A DNA stretch of 64,000 bases from Didymodactylos carnosus (Eukaryota; Rotifera; Eurotatoria; Philodinida; Philodinidae), in NCBI GenBank assembly GCA_905250885.1, contig CAJNOQ010000047.1:1-64000 (forward strand). Reading direction: 5' to 3'. Below are positions 10,330 to 21,900 of this stretch, in pieces. The translations under genes were made by a program, and so were the position numbers. Under the pieces are notes generated by a model. The model was not told the origin of the DNA. It searched no databases and saw only the letters and a program-made list of their open reading frames with translations. Position 1 is the stretch's first letter; each line of letters begins with the position of its first letter.

Positions 10330-10830
10330 CGATAGCAACAGCACGATCGCGCCGCGACTGAGGCGCGAAAGTTGACTTCGGGAAATTAAGGAAGTTTATT
10401 AAAAATAAAATGACTGGTGGAAAAGCCAGAGAGGACGGGAGGTTATTCCAATCTCTTTAATGTGTTAGGTAAAAATGAGCTATATGATGTTTTTAATCTA
10501 TAATTAAGTACTACAACGAGTGTATTATGACCCTTACGAGAAGTCTGACAAGTATTGAGTGGTGAAAGAAAATTGAATGTAGAGATGGAACTTTTTCTGT
10601 GGTAAATCTTATGAAAATAAGTCAATCGATAATGCTCGAGACAAGCTGATAATGAGGACAATTTCAAGTCTTTTAGAAGAAGTTCTGAGCTACCCACATA
10701 ATTCTGAAGAATATTGCGGGATGTCAAACGTTGTATCCTGCTCAACGCTTTAGGATGAGAAATAAAGTTAGCGTCAAATAGCACATAAACGTATTCAGCT
10801 AAGATATAGGGATGCACAAAAATCTCTAAA
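10330..10830 (-). mobile_element. LINE reverse-transcriptase C-terminal fragment
   Basis: The minus strand encodes the tail of a non-LTR retrotransposon ORF2: HPKALSRIQRLTSRNILQNY, then SACLEHYRLTYFHKIYHRKS and SYSSFLPNTLKR, followed after a one-base frame change by LPSSLAFPPVILFLINFLNF. The order of a helical region followed by a [ST]FxPRTxxxWNxLP-like motif is characteristic of the region behind the RT thumb in many LINEs. Upstream palm and endonuclease sequences are absent, so the copy is 5'-truncated, as is usual for LINEs. It directly abuts the helentron remnant in the same orientation; the boundary near 10300-10330 is approximate. Confidence 0.7.
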
Positions 10831-11238
10831 TGGAAAATAAAATAATAGATGTGACCTCAGCAGCTAGTTTCAGTTCCAATTTGTTAAATTATAGACCACT
10901 GGAAATCTAATTTTCTACGTTTCGAACGACACAGCGTTCGTTCTTCAAGAAAAACAGGAAGTTGTGATGAACCTTCAAAACCAGAATATCATCCTTTACA
11001 TTTGTAGAATCCAGAGACATTGAAGTAACAGGAAGATTGAAAGCAGAAGATAAAATAAAGTTCTTTATTTATCTTCTGGACATTGCATATATAGAGGATA
11101 TAGAACTACATGACAAAAACTATATAAAGTGAAATAAAAATTTTAAAGGAAAAAAACTCGCTGTCAATTTCGTTTTCTTGAATATGAAAATAAAGTGTCT
11201 AATGTAATAAAGTATTTTAAGCTTTTATATTTTCACTC
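10831..11238. other. non-coding, nothing firm
   Basis: Contains a short palindrome around 10920-10945 (GAACGACACAGCGTTC) and AT-rich sequence. No gene was seen. It may be leftover transposon sequence. Confidence 0.35.
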
Positions 11239-11540
11239 GGTTTACACTACGTAAATAATCACGATTATCCTTAAGCGTAATTAAACGATAATCACAATTA
11301 AGAATTTTCTAGTGTAACCTCACATTTTTTACATCACCATTAACAATAACTATATTTTATCTTGATTAAAAAAATGCGTGTCACAGCACTTATCATGATT
11401 AAACAGGTATGAATCATTAGCATTCATATACGAGCGTGCCATAATGATCTTTATTCGATAGAGGCGATTAAAGATCGCGAATATGATTATCTTTGAGCAT
11501 GATTTTCAAAATAATCATGATTATTTACATAGTGTAATCC
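11239..11540. repeat. nested MITE-like inverted repeats
   Basis: The ends at 11239-11268 (GGTTTACACTACGTAAATAA) and 11511-11540 (reverse complement GGATTACACTATGTAAATAA) form about 30-bp terminal inverted repeats. A further inverted copy (TAGTGTAACC) ends at about 11316, so a 78-bp unit 11239-11316 has its own inverted ends and may be a complete mini-element nested in or fused to a larger one. No clear target duplication was identified. Confidence 0.6.
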
Positions 11541-12309
11541 CAGTGTAAATGTACAATTAAAAAACCAAACATTAATTTTTTGTTAAAAATACTATTGCAA
11601 GAAATAGAAAGATGTTGAAATTCTTCAGTGAACATTCGTGCTATTTTACTTCGTCCATTTCATTCACAATCGTTTGACTTCGGATCATTTTTAAGCTTGA
11701 GACGGCGAACTCGAATGGTCATCATTTTCTACCATGTTACTTTAAGCCGTTATGACTATATTTTATAGAATGATGCATGTTGACGATTTTACCAGCTGAT
11801 CATCTTCATATTGTGCCACTTCATCAGAGTTAGAATTAGGGTCAGTGTGAATAAATTCCATATGAGATACACTAGGTTTTTTCGTATTTTTTGTACCATT
11901 GCCTGTAACAGGAAAAAATCTGTTTTAGATAATACTGTGATACTTAAAAAAATGCTGGACAACGTCACGCGTGACAATGTGAAATTTACTGTACCGTTTA
12001 ACATGGCTATGCATGCTACCTAACTCTTATAAGAGAAGGTACGTGATGGGCTTTTGCTAGTACTTCTAAACTTGTGATAAATGTGTGCCAAAATTTTACT
12101 ACCGATTTTTATACTTCAATAAAGATTCTATATAAATCTGTCTCAGTCTAGAATAGCATTTTCAACTGTGCAAAATTTTTTCAATATCTAAAACATTTAC
12201 TAGTGTTTTTCTCAGCAATTCCACATTCACATGTCTCGTGAAATAGATCATTATGACGGCGGACTGCTGTTTGTCTTATGAAACAGTGAATTTGATCGTT
12301 TTTGAATAA
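11541..12309. other. intergenic, nothing recognised
   Basis: AT-rich. Frames of about 70 codons on both strands around 11790-12020 overlap each other and show no domain. Confidence 0.35.
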
Positions 12310-12315
12310 GAATGA

Positions 12316-13310
12316 ATGAGATCGAAAAGAGCTAGAAAGTTCATGCTTGCATTAATCAGTAGAGTAGACCGAGACACATCTTTTCGTAAGCAAAACAAAT
12401 TCCAAAATCTCTTTGCTAAAGTAGGATTTTCAGAGAATTCTAGTTCCAAACTTCTTTCAGCTAAGATTAGGAAAGTCCTAGCTCACTCGAACTACACTAT
12501 GAGGATCTGAAATTTTTCTAATGTACGGTATTTAGGGTATTCTGAATCTTATCGATAATAAAACTGCAAAAACATGTTGCAGAACCCTATGGTCTTTCAA
12601 AACATTTCTACCAAAGTCTTTGATCCATAAAGTACTTTTTCGGTAGAAAATAATTCCTTTTTAGTCTTATAATGACATTTACCGGAGAAGATTACTCATA
12701 TCCCACAGCTTTCAGGTCCTCATAACGTACGTCGAGTGAGCTATGACTTTTCAGTCGTAAATTAAAACAGGAATCCTATTTTATTATACAGAGTGCCACA
12801 TAACCTTTGCCTCCCCCCTTCTACAACCTAAAGGACAGATAATATCAGAAAGTATTTATACCAGATTAAAGCCCATGAAAAACTGGATTTATGAGTGTAA
12901 TTGATATTCCGCATGATGCTTATTGGCTGTAGAATTATGGAAATTTCTATCGAGTGCGTCATAATGAATGAGCTTCTTAGTATTTTCTATTTTTCTCGTG
13001 TTCCTTTAGGATCCTAAGATTAGTGTTTTTTTAAAAGATGCTCTACAAAGAGCCATACCTAAACTTTAGTTTTAGAACTTCAATCAAGAGAACTACATAA
13101 ACTATACGAAAGGCGAAAAAACTGAAAACTTCGCATATTTGGTATTTTTTTCGACCTGAACCTTTTTCTTCTGCTATTAGATTTTCCGAAGATTCGCTTG
13201 AAATCCTACTTTCGAAAAGAAATTTAGAATTTGTTTTGCTTACGAGAAGATGTACCTCGGTCTACTCTATCGATTAACGACAGCGTGAACTCTCCAGCCT
13301 TTTTCAATCT
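12316..13310. repeat. about 1-kb foldback element with degenerate arms
   Basis: The left arm 12316-12440 (for example AGAGTAGACCGAGACACATC and CGTAAGCAAAACAAATTC) is the inverted counterpart of the right arm 13181-13310 (CTTACGAGAAGATGTACCTC). A second, nested inverted pair lies inside at 12478-12513 and 12711-12747, sharing ATAGCTCACTCGA-like and ATGAGGAtCTGAAA-like sequence. It has no coding capacity. It looks like an old palindromic non-autonomous DNA transposon. Confidence 0.6.
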
Positions 13311-13956
13311 CAAGGAATGGCCATTTCCACTGCGAACCGTAACAGTCAGCACTATAATGCAATAAAAACTCGTACTTTGTCCATAGTCTTAAATTATTAA
13401 AAGGGACTGTGTAAATCGACTAAAGGAATTCATGTCGTTCAACATAAATACTAACATGATAATGCATGCATAAGCTATGTCATAAAAACGCTTCGTAAAA
13501 GAAGCATATATGCAAGAATAAGCTACTAAAATATAAGAGTGATGGGCTTTCGAAATAATAATGAATTAAAAATTGGAAGCTTTAGTGCCAAAGTACAACA
13601 ATAAAACTGACAATGTTGAGCTAATACTAAATGACATTCACAGTCCACTTTGTTATGATGGCATACGCTATACTTCAACTTACGTGTAAGAATGATTTTT
13701 TTGTAAAAGAATTCATCTTAGGATATATGTTTATAACATTAAGCTAAAAACGAACAAATATGATACATAGTTGATTATTTTATTCGTGCGATCAAAAAGA
13801 ATCGCTGTAACTGAGTCTTCTGTGCAAATAATAGATATCGACGAAAACCCAGAGTAAAATTCATTAAACAGACTCGAGTTTCCAAAGTATATTAGTAATT
13901 TGAGTGAGGTGAAACTATTTCGGAGAAATAGTGTTGAATATAAGTCATAGTACAAA
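13311..13956. other. intergenic, downstream of the SPRY gene
   Basis: A 74-codon minus-strand frame at 13731-13955 follows closely after the SPRY gene stop but has no recognisable content. The rest is AT-rich without clear structure. Confidence 0.35.
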
Positions 13957-16900
13957 CTAAAATCTGTTCTTACTCAGTAGCTGATTTCTATATTCTTCGT
14001 CAATTTGTCGTCGTGCATCATTTATTATACTTTTTACTTGATCTTTCGTAAAATCGTGCGTACTGATTCTCGTACTGGAAAAGTCCATCTTAATACGTGT
14101 CACTGAATGGCAAAGAGAAGTAAAAGTTTTGTTCGATCAAGACTAATCCTATCTTACCATTTGGTGGTGCTGAAAACACAAAAATTCACAACAATCTCAA
14201 TCATTCAACTGTTATCTTATACAAAGTCTTACCAATAACAACTGGATATAGGCCACCAGGAGGTTGAAATAATACTCTTACATAGCCAACACTGCGATTA
14301 ATAGTCAAATAACAAATAACTAATTGTTCTTCTTCTTTTGTGATTGTTTCATCCGGATATATTATTCCCCAACCGAGTCTATATAAAATAAGCTTAGGTT
14401 GAAATACGTTTAATTTGATATTTATTCTTCTGACGTACAAGTAAGATGAAGTTCATTATAGTATTCTATATTATAGTTTCAAACTATCCAAAAATACACG
14501 ATTCTACATCTGAACTACAACTCCTTTCTATTTACTGTTAACCTTGAAGAGGAGTTCCTCGAAACAAAGATATTGTCACTTGTTTAATACAACTACCATA
14601 GTTAACATACTTATCGCCTGGTTTGATATATTTCGCTGCATCTCCAGTTGGCCAAAACCTAAGGTAATAATCATTCATATAATAACAGTAACCATCAAGC
14701 GTTTAAATCTAATAGTTTATTAAAATTCTTTTACTTTTCGACGTTTGAAATCATACAAAAATATTGATAGGGCTAATAAGAGAAAGACATAATAAGAAAA
14801 TTGTGACATCTTCTTTATTCAAAAATCGTTTAGATAAGTAAATTTATATTTTTTATCAATCAAAACATCAAGAAGTAAAAGAATTATTAGATTCATTGGT
14901 ATATTATCTGCTGCTGTAATATGAATAATTCTTAGGTAACTATTCACTCTGAATTATTATACAGTAATTACCTGAGGTAATCTTGTTTAAATTGAGACTT
15001 TGGTGGAGGATCAAATGGAGAAGCTGTACAAAGTGCTATTGCTGGTGGAGGATTATTTTCACTGAATTTATCAGTTAAAACAATTGAAAAATGATTAAAT
15101 TCTATAAAATAGAGTTGAAAGATCTAGAATAGTTTATTATCAAATAAAAATACTTTTTCTACATACTGCGATGTAAACTGTAAGGCGCTTGAATACACGA
15201 ACTTGTACCAATATGTGGTGGTAATTCAAAGATTTTTTCGTTAATGTCAATTTTTGTTCCTTCCGGTACACACCAATCCTCAGCATTACGCTATAAATAA
15301 TATGAACCTTTCGTTTTTAAATAATTAATGGAAAAATAAATATTGATGAACTCACAAGGCTAAAATGAGGTGGTACAGACACTCTTGTGTGCCAATAGGC
15401 AAGAAGTTCTATTGGTTCTCCATGACTTTCGATCATAATTGTTGGCATAAATTCTGAATGATCTTGCAAAGTAAGAAAACGTGTGCCTGAAAATAATAAA
15501 GTTCATTAATCTGTAGTTTAAATTAGACGGCAGTCACGCACGCTAGCGAGAGTTGCGAATGGGATGCGAAACAGGAACAAAAGAATGAAGGATACGGCAA
15601 CAGAGAACTCAGGTTTTTATTAAATTGTGTACAGTATTGTCCGCAGGATTTAACTTACACTCAGCATTAATTATCTGGTAAAAAATATTGTGTCGCATTT
15701 TGTGTTGCAGTGAAATGTGTCGCAACTCCTGTGAGAAAATTGTGTCGCAAAAGAATGTGTCGTATATTTGTGTCGCCGTTACTAAGAACTTTTAGACACA
15801 GTTCCTGAGGTCATTTGAGGGTCTACTCTCTTAAAAAACTTTCTAAATTATATGTTTTACTATTTTTAATAGTCTTTATTAGAATTTTTCTTGGCTTCTC
15901 TTCAATTTTGATGAGCTAGCTATAGGTGGCGTTAAGACGTAAAAGATACGAAAATTTTCGGGCTTTTTAAGTTCTTTCAATTTTGCATTGATGTTATTCG
16001 TGGCTAAAGATCTCTGCCTAAGTCTTTTTAACCTTTTTTCTACGTTAAACATTTTTTCTTTGACGAAAACTAACCAATTCGCGGCCTTGACTACGCTATT
16101 AATCTCAGATCTGGGAAACTGACTATTTTGAAGGTCTGTGAATATTGCGGGCGGATTGAGCTCGGCGACATTACGTAGTGCATCCAAAACGAACTAAAAA
16201 TATTCTTAAAATCGAATAAGAGATCAAAAATACCTAATTTTTATTGTTTTCTTGATAGTAGAAATACTCAGCGGAATGTGTCGCGGTCTCAATGGAAAAA
16301 ATGTGTCGCAAGTCGCTCCCAGTGTCGCAGATGATTATGTCGCACATTATGTCCCAATTTGCGACACATTATTTTTTAGTGTGTGTAATACAAGGATGCA
16401 TTTAGAGACTAGAGTTACGATAATTACTTGTTGATATAGGGAAGGATCATAAAATGAATCACACGGTAGACGAACGTACTCTGGTATGAAAGCGCGTGTA
16501 CATGTATGACTCAGATTAATTATCGTGTTTTTTGAAAAAACTAAGCGTTCAAAAGATCTAGTTTGGAGCTGTAAATCCGAGCAACGAAATATACAAACAG
16601 TCTCAAAAGGGGAGAAGACACAATTCAGCCACTTCTGTCTCTATAAGCGTTTAAAGTTTTGAAATACCATTTGTAGTTTTCGAGATAACCGTTACAGAAA
16701 ATCGCACTTTTTTTGTCGAGCATAAAACACCCAGTTTATCGCTAAAACGCGGTTTAGCTTCGCACCGCATTAAATATCATTACACTGATATAAACAGATT
16801 CTGATGTAGAAAGATTAAATCAGCTAAAATAGCGTAAATTAACTTACCAACCGGACGAAAATTTTTTGAAAACAAAGCTACTGACATATCTTTATCAAAC

Positions 16901-18908
16901 ACTGCAATTTCAATACCCATTGTGTCTCCTAAAGAAAAACATATATGAATAATAAAAGATGGATTATTTCGACATTACTAACCTTTCTTACAAACATGTC
17001 CTTTCATGTTACCAACATCTTTGCTGTTATAATATAATTTTCCTTCCAATGAATGATAACCAATTGTGTCTGTAAGTAGGCCCAGTAATTTATTTAGAGA
17101 ATGTTTCGATGATGCAATACCAATAATTATTTCTGAATGCTCACCTTAATAAGAAAATCATTTTATTTTAATACTGATGATCTAAAGCTAAAATCGATAA
17201 TTACTTAATTGCTCTAATTCAACGAAAAAAAATCTTCTTTCATACGTCAACGGTTTCAAAAATTGCACATAATGAATTCCTCTCTCATTTTTTGGTATCG
17301 ATATGGTACACGTTTGATTATTCACTTTTATTAATACATGTTCACTTTGACGAAAATAATCTCGAATTAATTCACGTTTACGCATATCTTTTTCGTACAC
17401 CTCTACTGCAGGACCTAACATTTGTTTATAAAGTGCTTGAAGTCGTCTTAGATCTTCTTTTGTTTGCGTATCCATTCTTTCAATAGAGACTTTTTTAGCT
17501 AAAAATATATAAAAAAAAGATTTTAAAATTTGCATACCGAAGACTATTATATCTTTAACTATACCATATGGTTGTAACAGAACAACAGGCATAAATCCTC
17601 CATCTGGCTGCAGAACAAACAATGCATCGACAATAACAGAATTGAACATGACATAAACCAAACATAGTTGTTCAGCTTTATCATCTCGAGATTCTTCATC
17701 ATAGAAGACACCCCAGCCAATCGTATTGCCTACGTTCACTAAAAAAGAAAATGAAAAGATCTATTTGTTTAAGGTGCTTAATACATTATGTTTTGTTACT
17801 TTTTAGTTTGGGATACCAGGTGTAATAATCTTTGAGTAAAGAACATGTCGGAGTAGGTTTTAGAGGTGAACAAGTTGCTAAGCCAACGCTCGCCCCTTTT
17901 CCTGAACTTGAAACATCTTGTTGAGTGACAACAAAATATCGAAATAATTTTCCTAATGATATAGGACTTTGTACTGGTAAATCTTCTAATTTTGATGGAT
18001 TTTCAAAATATGTTGTTTTTGAATTATACGTACTCATAGGCGCTCTGATCCACTGAGATATTGGAATCTAAACAAAAAAAAATTAATTCAAATTAAAAAT
18101 GGTCGTTATTGTGATCAGATCAGCTACATCAGTGATTGATGGTAATTGATCGACTGCCTGTGGCCACAAAACAGATACATCAATTCGACCACCAGAAAAT
18201 GTTATTGTTGGTAGATAACGTTCTTTTTCCGATTCAAAATGATATCTAAAAAGTATGACAAAAAATAGACATCTGATTTATAAAACAAGACAATCATAGA
18301 TTACCTTGTGGCAATTGGTATCTCATTCAAGAAAAAAAGCGTTGTCGATAAATGATTTCCAAAATATGTGACATATAGACTAACTGTATCATCTGAATAT
18401 ATAAATCTAAAATAATTAGTCTTACTTTAAAATAAATGAAAAATTCCTACCTTTTGTGTATGGTACGCCTAAAGTATTTGCATGTAGTTTGTAAGAAGAA
18501 TAAACACGACCTGTCGTACTGTGATATCCAATCGAGTTATTGTATACACCTATATGAGATAAATTGTTTCATTGTTTAAAGCAGAAGTGTATCGACATTT
18601 CTACTAGTCACCTGTATGGCTATCAATGCCCGATGAAGCAATTCCAACGGCTACAGTAGCATCTGGGTCTAAACAGTACCCTTTAACTAATATCCCGTAT
18701 AGTCATTAAGATACTGTTCTACTAACATACCACATTTCGTAATATGAACGAGAAAATACGGTAGATTAGTTGTCAAAGGTTTATATAATTGAATAATGCC
18801 TAATTCATTCGAATTTTTCTTTCCATAATTTATTTCAACTTTATGACCTTTAATAATACTTCTTGTTTTCATAGAAATATCACCAACAATTCGAAAACGA
18901 TCATCCAT
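13957..18908 (-). CDS. 17-exon gene encoding a four-SPRY-domain protein (about 760 aa)
   Basis: Exons (minus strand): 18908-18731, 18668-18612, 18549-18451, 18392-18305, 18245-18128, 18067-17800, 17738-17538, 17498-17205, 17144-16983, 16928-16848, 15486-15356, 15290-15167, 15101-14972, 14658-14611, 14378-14233, 14169-14158, 14102-13957. They sum to 2283 nt, 760 residues plus stop. The product reads as four SPRY-type beta-sandwich units. Units 1 and 3 (about residues 1-180 and 300-560) share KPLT...F-hydrophobic, GIASS, TIGYHS/SIGYHS and a PTI block. Units 2 and 4 (180-335, 560-740) share a KLFRYFVV/KFNHFSIV strand, IGWGVFYDEE/LGWGIIYPDE and PDGGFMPVV/PPGGLYPVV. SPRY domains bind proteins; I know no named orthologue. 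No signal peptide or membrane segment is seen. Exon 16 is only 12 nt. Intron 10 is swollen to 1.36 kb by an insertion. Confidence 0.75.
15690..16375. repeat. insertion with clustered TGTGTCGC motifs inside an intron
   Basis: The motif TGTGTCGCA or one-base variants occurs about six times at 15690-15775 and about five times at 16265-16375, once in reverse (TGCGACACA). The two clusters flank a 102-codon minus-strand frame (15879-16187, DALRNVAELNPPAIFTDLQN and onward) of unknown function. Subterminal motif clusters around a coding remnant are typical of some cut-and-paste DNA transposons, so I read this as an inserted non-autonomous or decayed element. It lies in intron 10 (15487-16847) of the SPRY gene. 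Confidence 0.55.
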
Positions 18909-21900
18909 TTTACTGATACTTTAAGTGAACACTGAACGTCTTTTAAAAGCAAAAAATTATCATGTATCTATCTTATCTAACATTTCATCTAAATGAACGT
19001 TAACTATTTTAAAATCTAAAACAGTAGAATAAATAAGATGTCTTTTCAGCGACGTTCATTCACATTATATGATGTTATAAGGAATTTCATAGTCTTCAGT
19101 TAATAGTTTTTAACAATACTATGAATAATACCGGGAAAATTTATCCACAAAAAAGATTCAATATCTGAGGTTTTCAGGTGTGTTTATAGTCTTATTTGTC
19201 CTATAAATAATAAACAATAGAATTTGAGTATATCTTACGTAAATATCCAACGATTAGCGTTGATTTACTTTTTTCTTCTAGTTACTAAACTATCGACAAC
19301 GCTCAAAAAAAAAAATATATATATATATATATATTTTGTAATTTCATATAATTTTCTAATAGTGTCATGCGAGAATTTTTTGGTTTTTTTCTTCCGACAT
19401 TAGAATATATATATATATATATCATTTTACTTTCATTCTCATTCTAACAATGAATTATACAATCAGAACCAAGACGCATGCTCTACACTTAGAAATGACT
19501 GCTAAACATAATATTATATGTAATAAAAACAAAAATGTTTCCTTTCTTTTATTGTTCTTTCATTCTAATAATGTCTATTCGAATATTAAAGATTATAAGA
19601 CGTTAATGCTAATGTCAACAAACAAAAGAATCATTTAGTAATAATATTAAATAAGAAGTCAAATTGAGTGAAAGAAGCACACACATATAAACATAATGTA
19701 ATTATTTCATAAAAAGAAAAAAGCTAAACGTTGAGTAAACATCTTTAACTTATAAAATAAATAAAAATTTTATATTCAACTTGAATTTTCTATATTGAGG
19801 ATGAAAATAAAATATATATATATAGGATTATATAATGTACGCAATCAAAAGGGAAATTATATTAAATTTCAGTACTATTAAAGTTGCACGAAGAAAAGTA
19901 ATAAAAATTAATTCTATCTGATGAAATACGCATCTAAGGTACTTTTGGTTTCTAAACTTAAAGATGAAATTTCTATAACTTTTGAACTGACTATCTCATA
20001 TTAGCAAAAATAAAAATTCAGCTTTAAAATTTAAACCATTGAAGAAAAAAATTTTGGCCTTCTTTCGGTAATAATATTTCTTTACTTTTATAAATCCCGA
20101 CGGAGATACTTTGATTATTTTTTTGTACGTGAGCCTTTCAGGTGGAAGAAAAGTTGGTAGAAGCACAAATTCAAAATGATCGACTTACAGTATGGTTATT
20201 GTGACCGGAAAAACAGATCTAAATTGACATTTAAAATCTTAGTCAAGATAGCCAGTAATTTACTTAAATTTGTTCCATTACATTCACATTGAAAAAATAT
20301 TGAAATGGATATCGTTCGTAATCGTTGAATTATCTATTCTTTTTTCAATTTATTCAAAAACATTTAAAAGTATCAACTGAAAACGTTTTTTATCATCTTC
20401 TGATTCATCAGTTTCCTACTTTTCTCTCAGAAGGCTCAATTTTGAAACTATCTACTAATGCTAGACTACTTTAATCAATATATGCTCAGTATGCAATGTC
20501 TCGTTTTTTTCTGACGAATCTAAGTATAAAACATTTGATCTTATTTCTTTCGTTTTGTATCTGTTATTTTTTTATCTAATGAAAAAGAGAGGAACTTTTA
20601 TAATGCCTCAGGAAAATCGCAATTATTTTATAATAAAATAATATACTCGTTCATACATACTTTTGTTCGAATTAAAACAGGATATAACAAGAGCCGTTTT
20701 TCGTTCAATAATATAATTTTTCCATTAATTTCAAACTATCTTCAACTTTATCCGTTGTTGACTTTTTGTTTTTTTGCTAACAGAACTAAGAAAATTTTTT
20801 TATGTTCAGTCCCAACAGTACGGGAAAAATTGTGATGACTGTCACTGAAAAAAAAAGTGAAAAGAGAAGTAGATATTTAGAATAGAAGTAAAAATATATT
20901 ATTTCTAATTAGTGATTAATAAACGTTATTATTATTTACCATTATCTTTAATTATAACTGTCTTTCTCGTTTGAGCGAACATTCTAAGAAGAAATATGTT
21001 AAAATACGCTAGTGCGTGTTGAAGAATTTATTTTACTCGTTTGATATAGTCCCACAGTAAAAAGACCTTGAAAATATGGGTGTAATGATAGAAATAGTAT
21101 CATATATTAATGAAAGAGTTTGGAAATTTGGACTTAATGCGTACGAGAAAGAAAATTACGAGTACCGACCGCTAAAAACGTTTTCGAACAGGATTATTCA
21201 GCATAAGAAGTTTAACTCTTGTTGTCTCTATCCAAATTATGCCAAAATGGTCATTAGTTTATTGTTCACCTATTCTGTTAATGCGTAGTGGTTCTTTTCA
21301 TATAATAAAAGATAAGGCTCACAGAAAAATCTGATTTTCAAAGTAAATTCTGCGATTCTCTACGAATGAGCCTTTTTTCTTAAAATAAATGTGATATCAG
21401 TAATCAGCTCATGAAATTGCGTCGAATGATGGATAAGTCAAAATATTTTTGTAGAATAAATGGAGTTGAAATTTTTGATAAATGTCTCTCCTCAAGCGAA
21501 AATGTGAGCTCTACTGATTTGACCAGTGGTCTACTAATGATTTTCTACTAATTTTGAGTATTTATTGTATTTTATTCCGTATATTAAAACAAAGATGATC
21601 TGAAGGTGAATACAGCCATTAATTCAAAGTTCTCCGTTTAGAATGAGAGCAATTTTACTTTTTCTACTCTTTTCTGTCTTCTGTCGTTCAACTTTTTGGT
21701 TAGAAATATCTTCTTTGTTTTCTTAGTCGTGTATAAACAGTTATGAAAAAGATGTCAAACGAATATTATTTTTTTAAAATGCGCTTGTTTTTTTCAGTTC
21801 TTGAGCAGAATTTTAAGGCTCACAATAGAATGTCAGATACAATGCAGATGGACTGTAAAGAAGGAGGAAACCTCTGAATAAACTGCTGTTTTTGAAGAAA

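Noticed and set aside
14537-14610. Longer version of SPRY exon 14 ending at GTTAAC (14537)
   Set aside because: It breaks the frame with the next exon. The GTATGT donor at 14605-14610 gives PGDKLGWGIIY, a typical SPRY junction, and restores a total divisible by three.
14720-14809. 29-residue minus-strand frame MSQFSYYVFLLLALSIFLYD... in an intron of the SPRY gene
   Set aside because: It resembles a tiny membrane peptide, but AT-rich DNA yields such hydrophobic frames easily, and it lies wholly within an intron. I do not call it.
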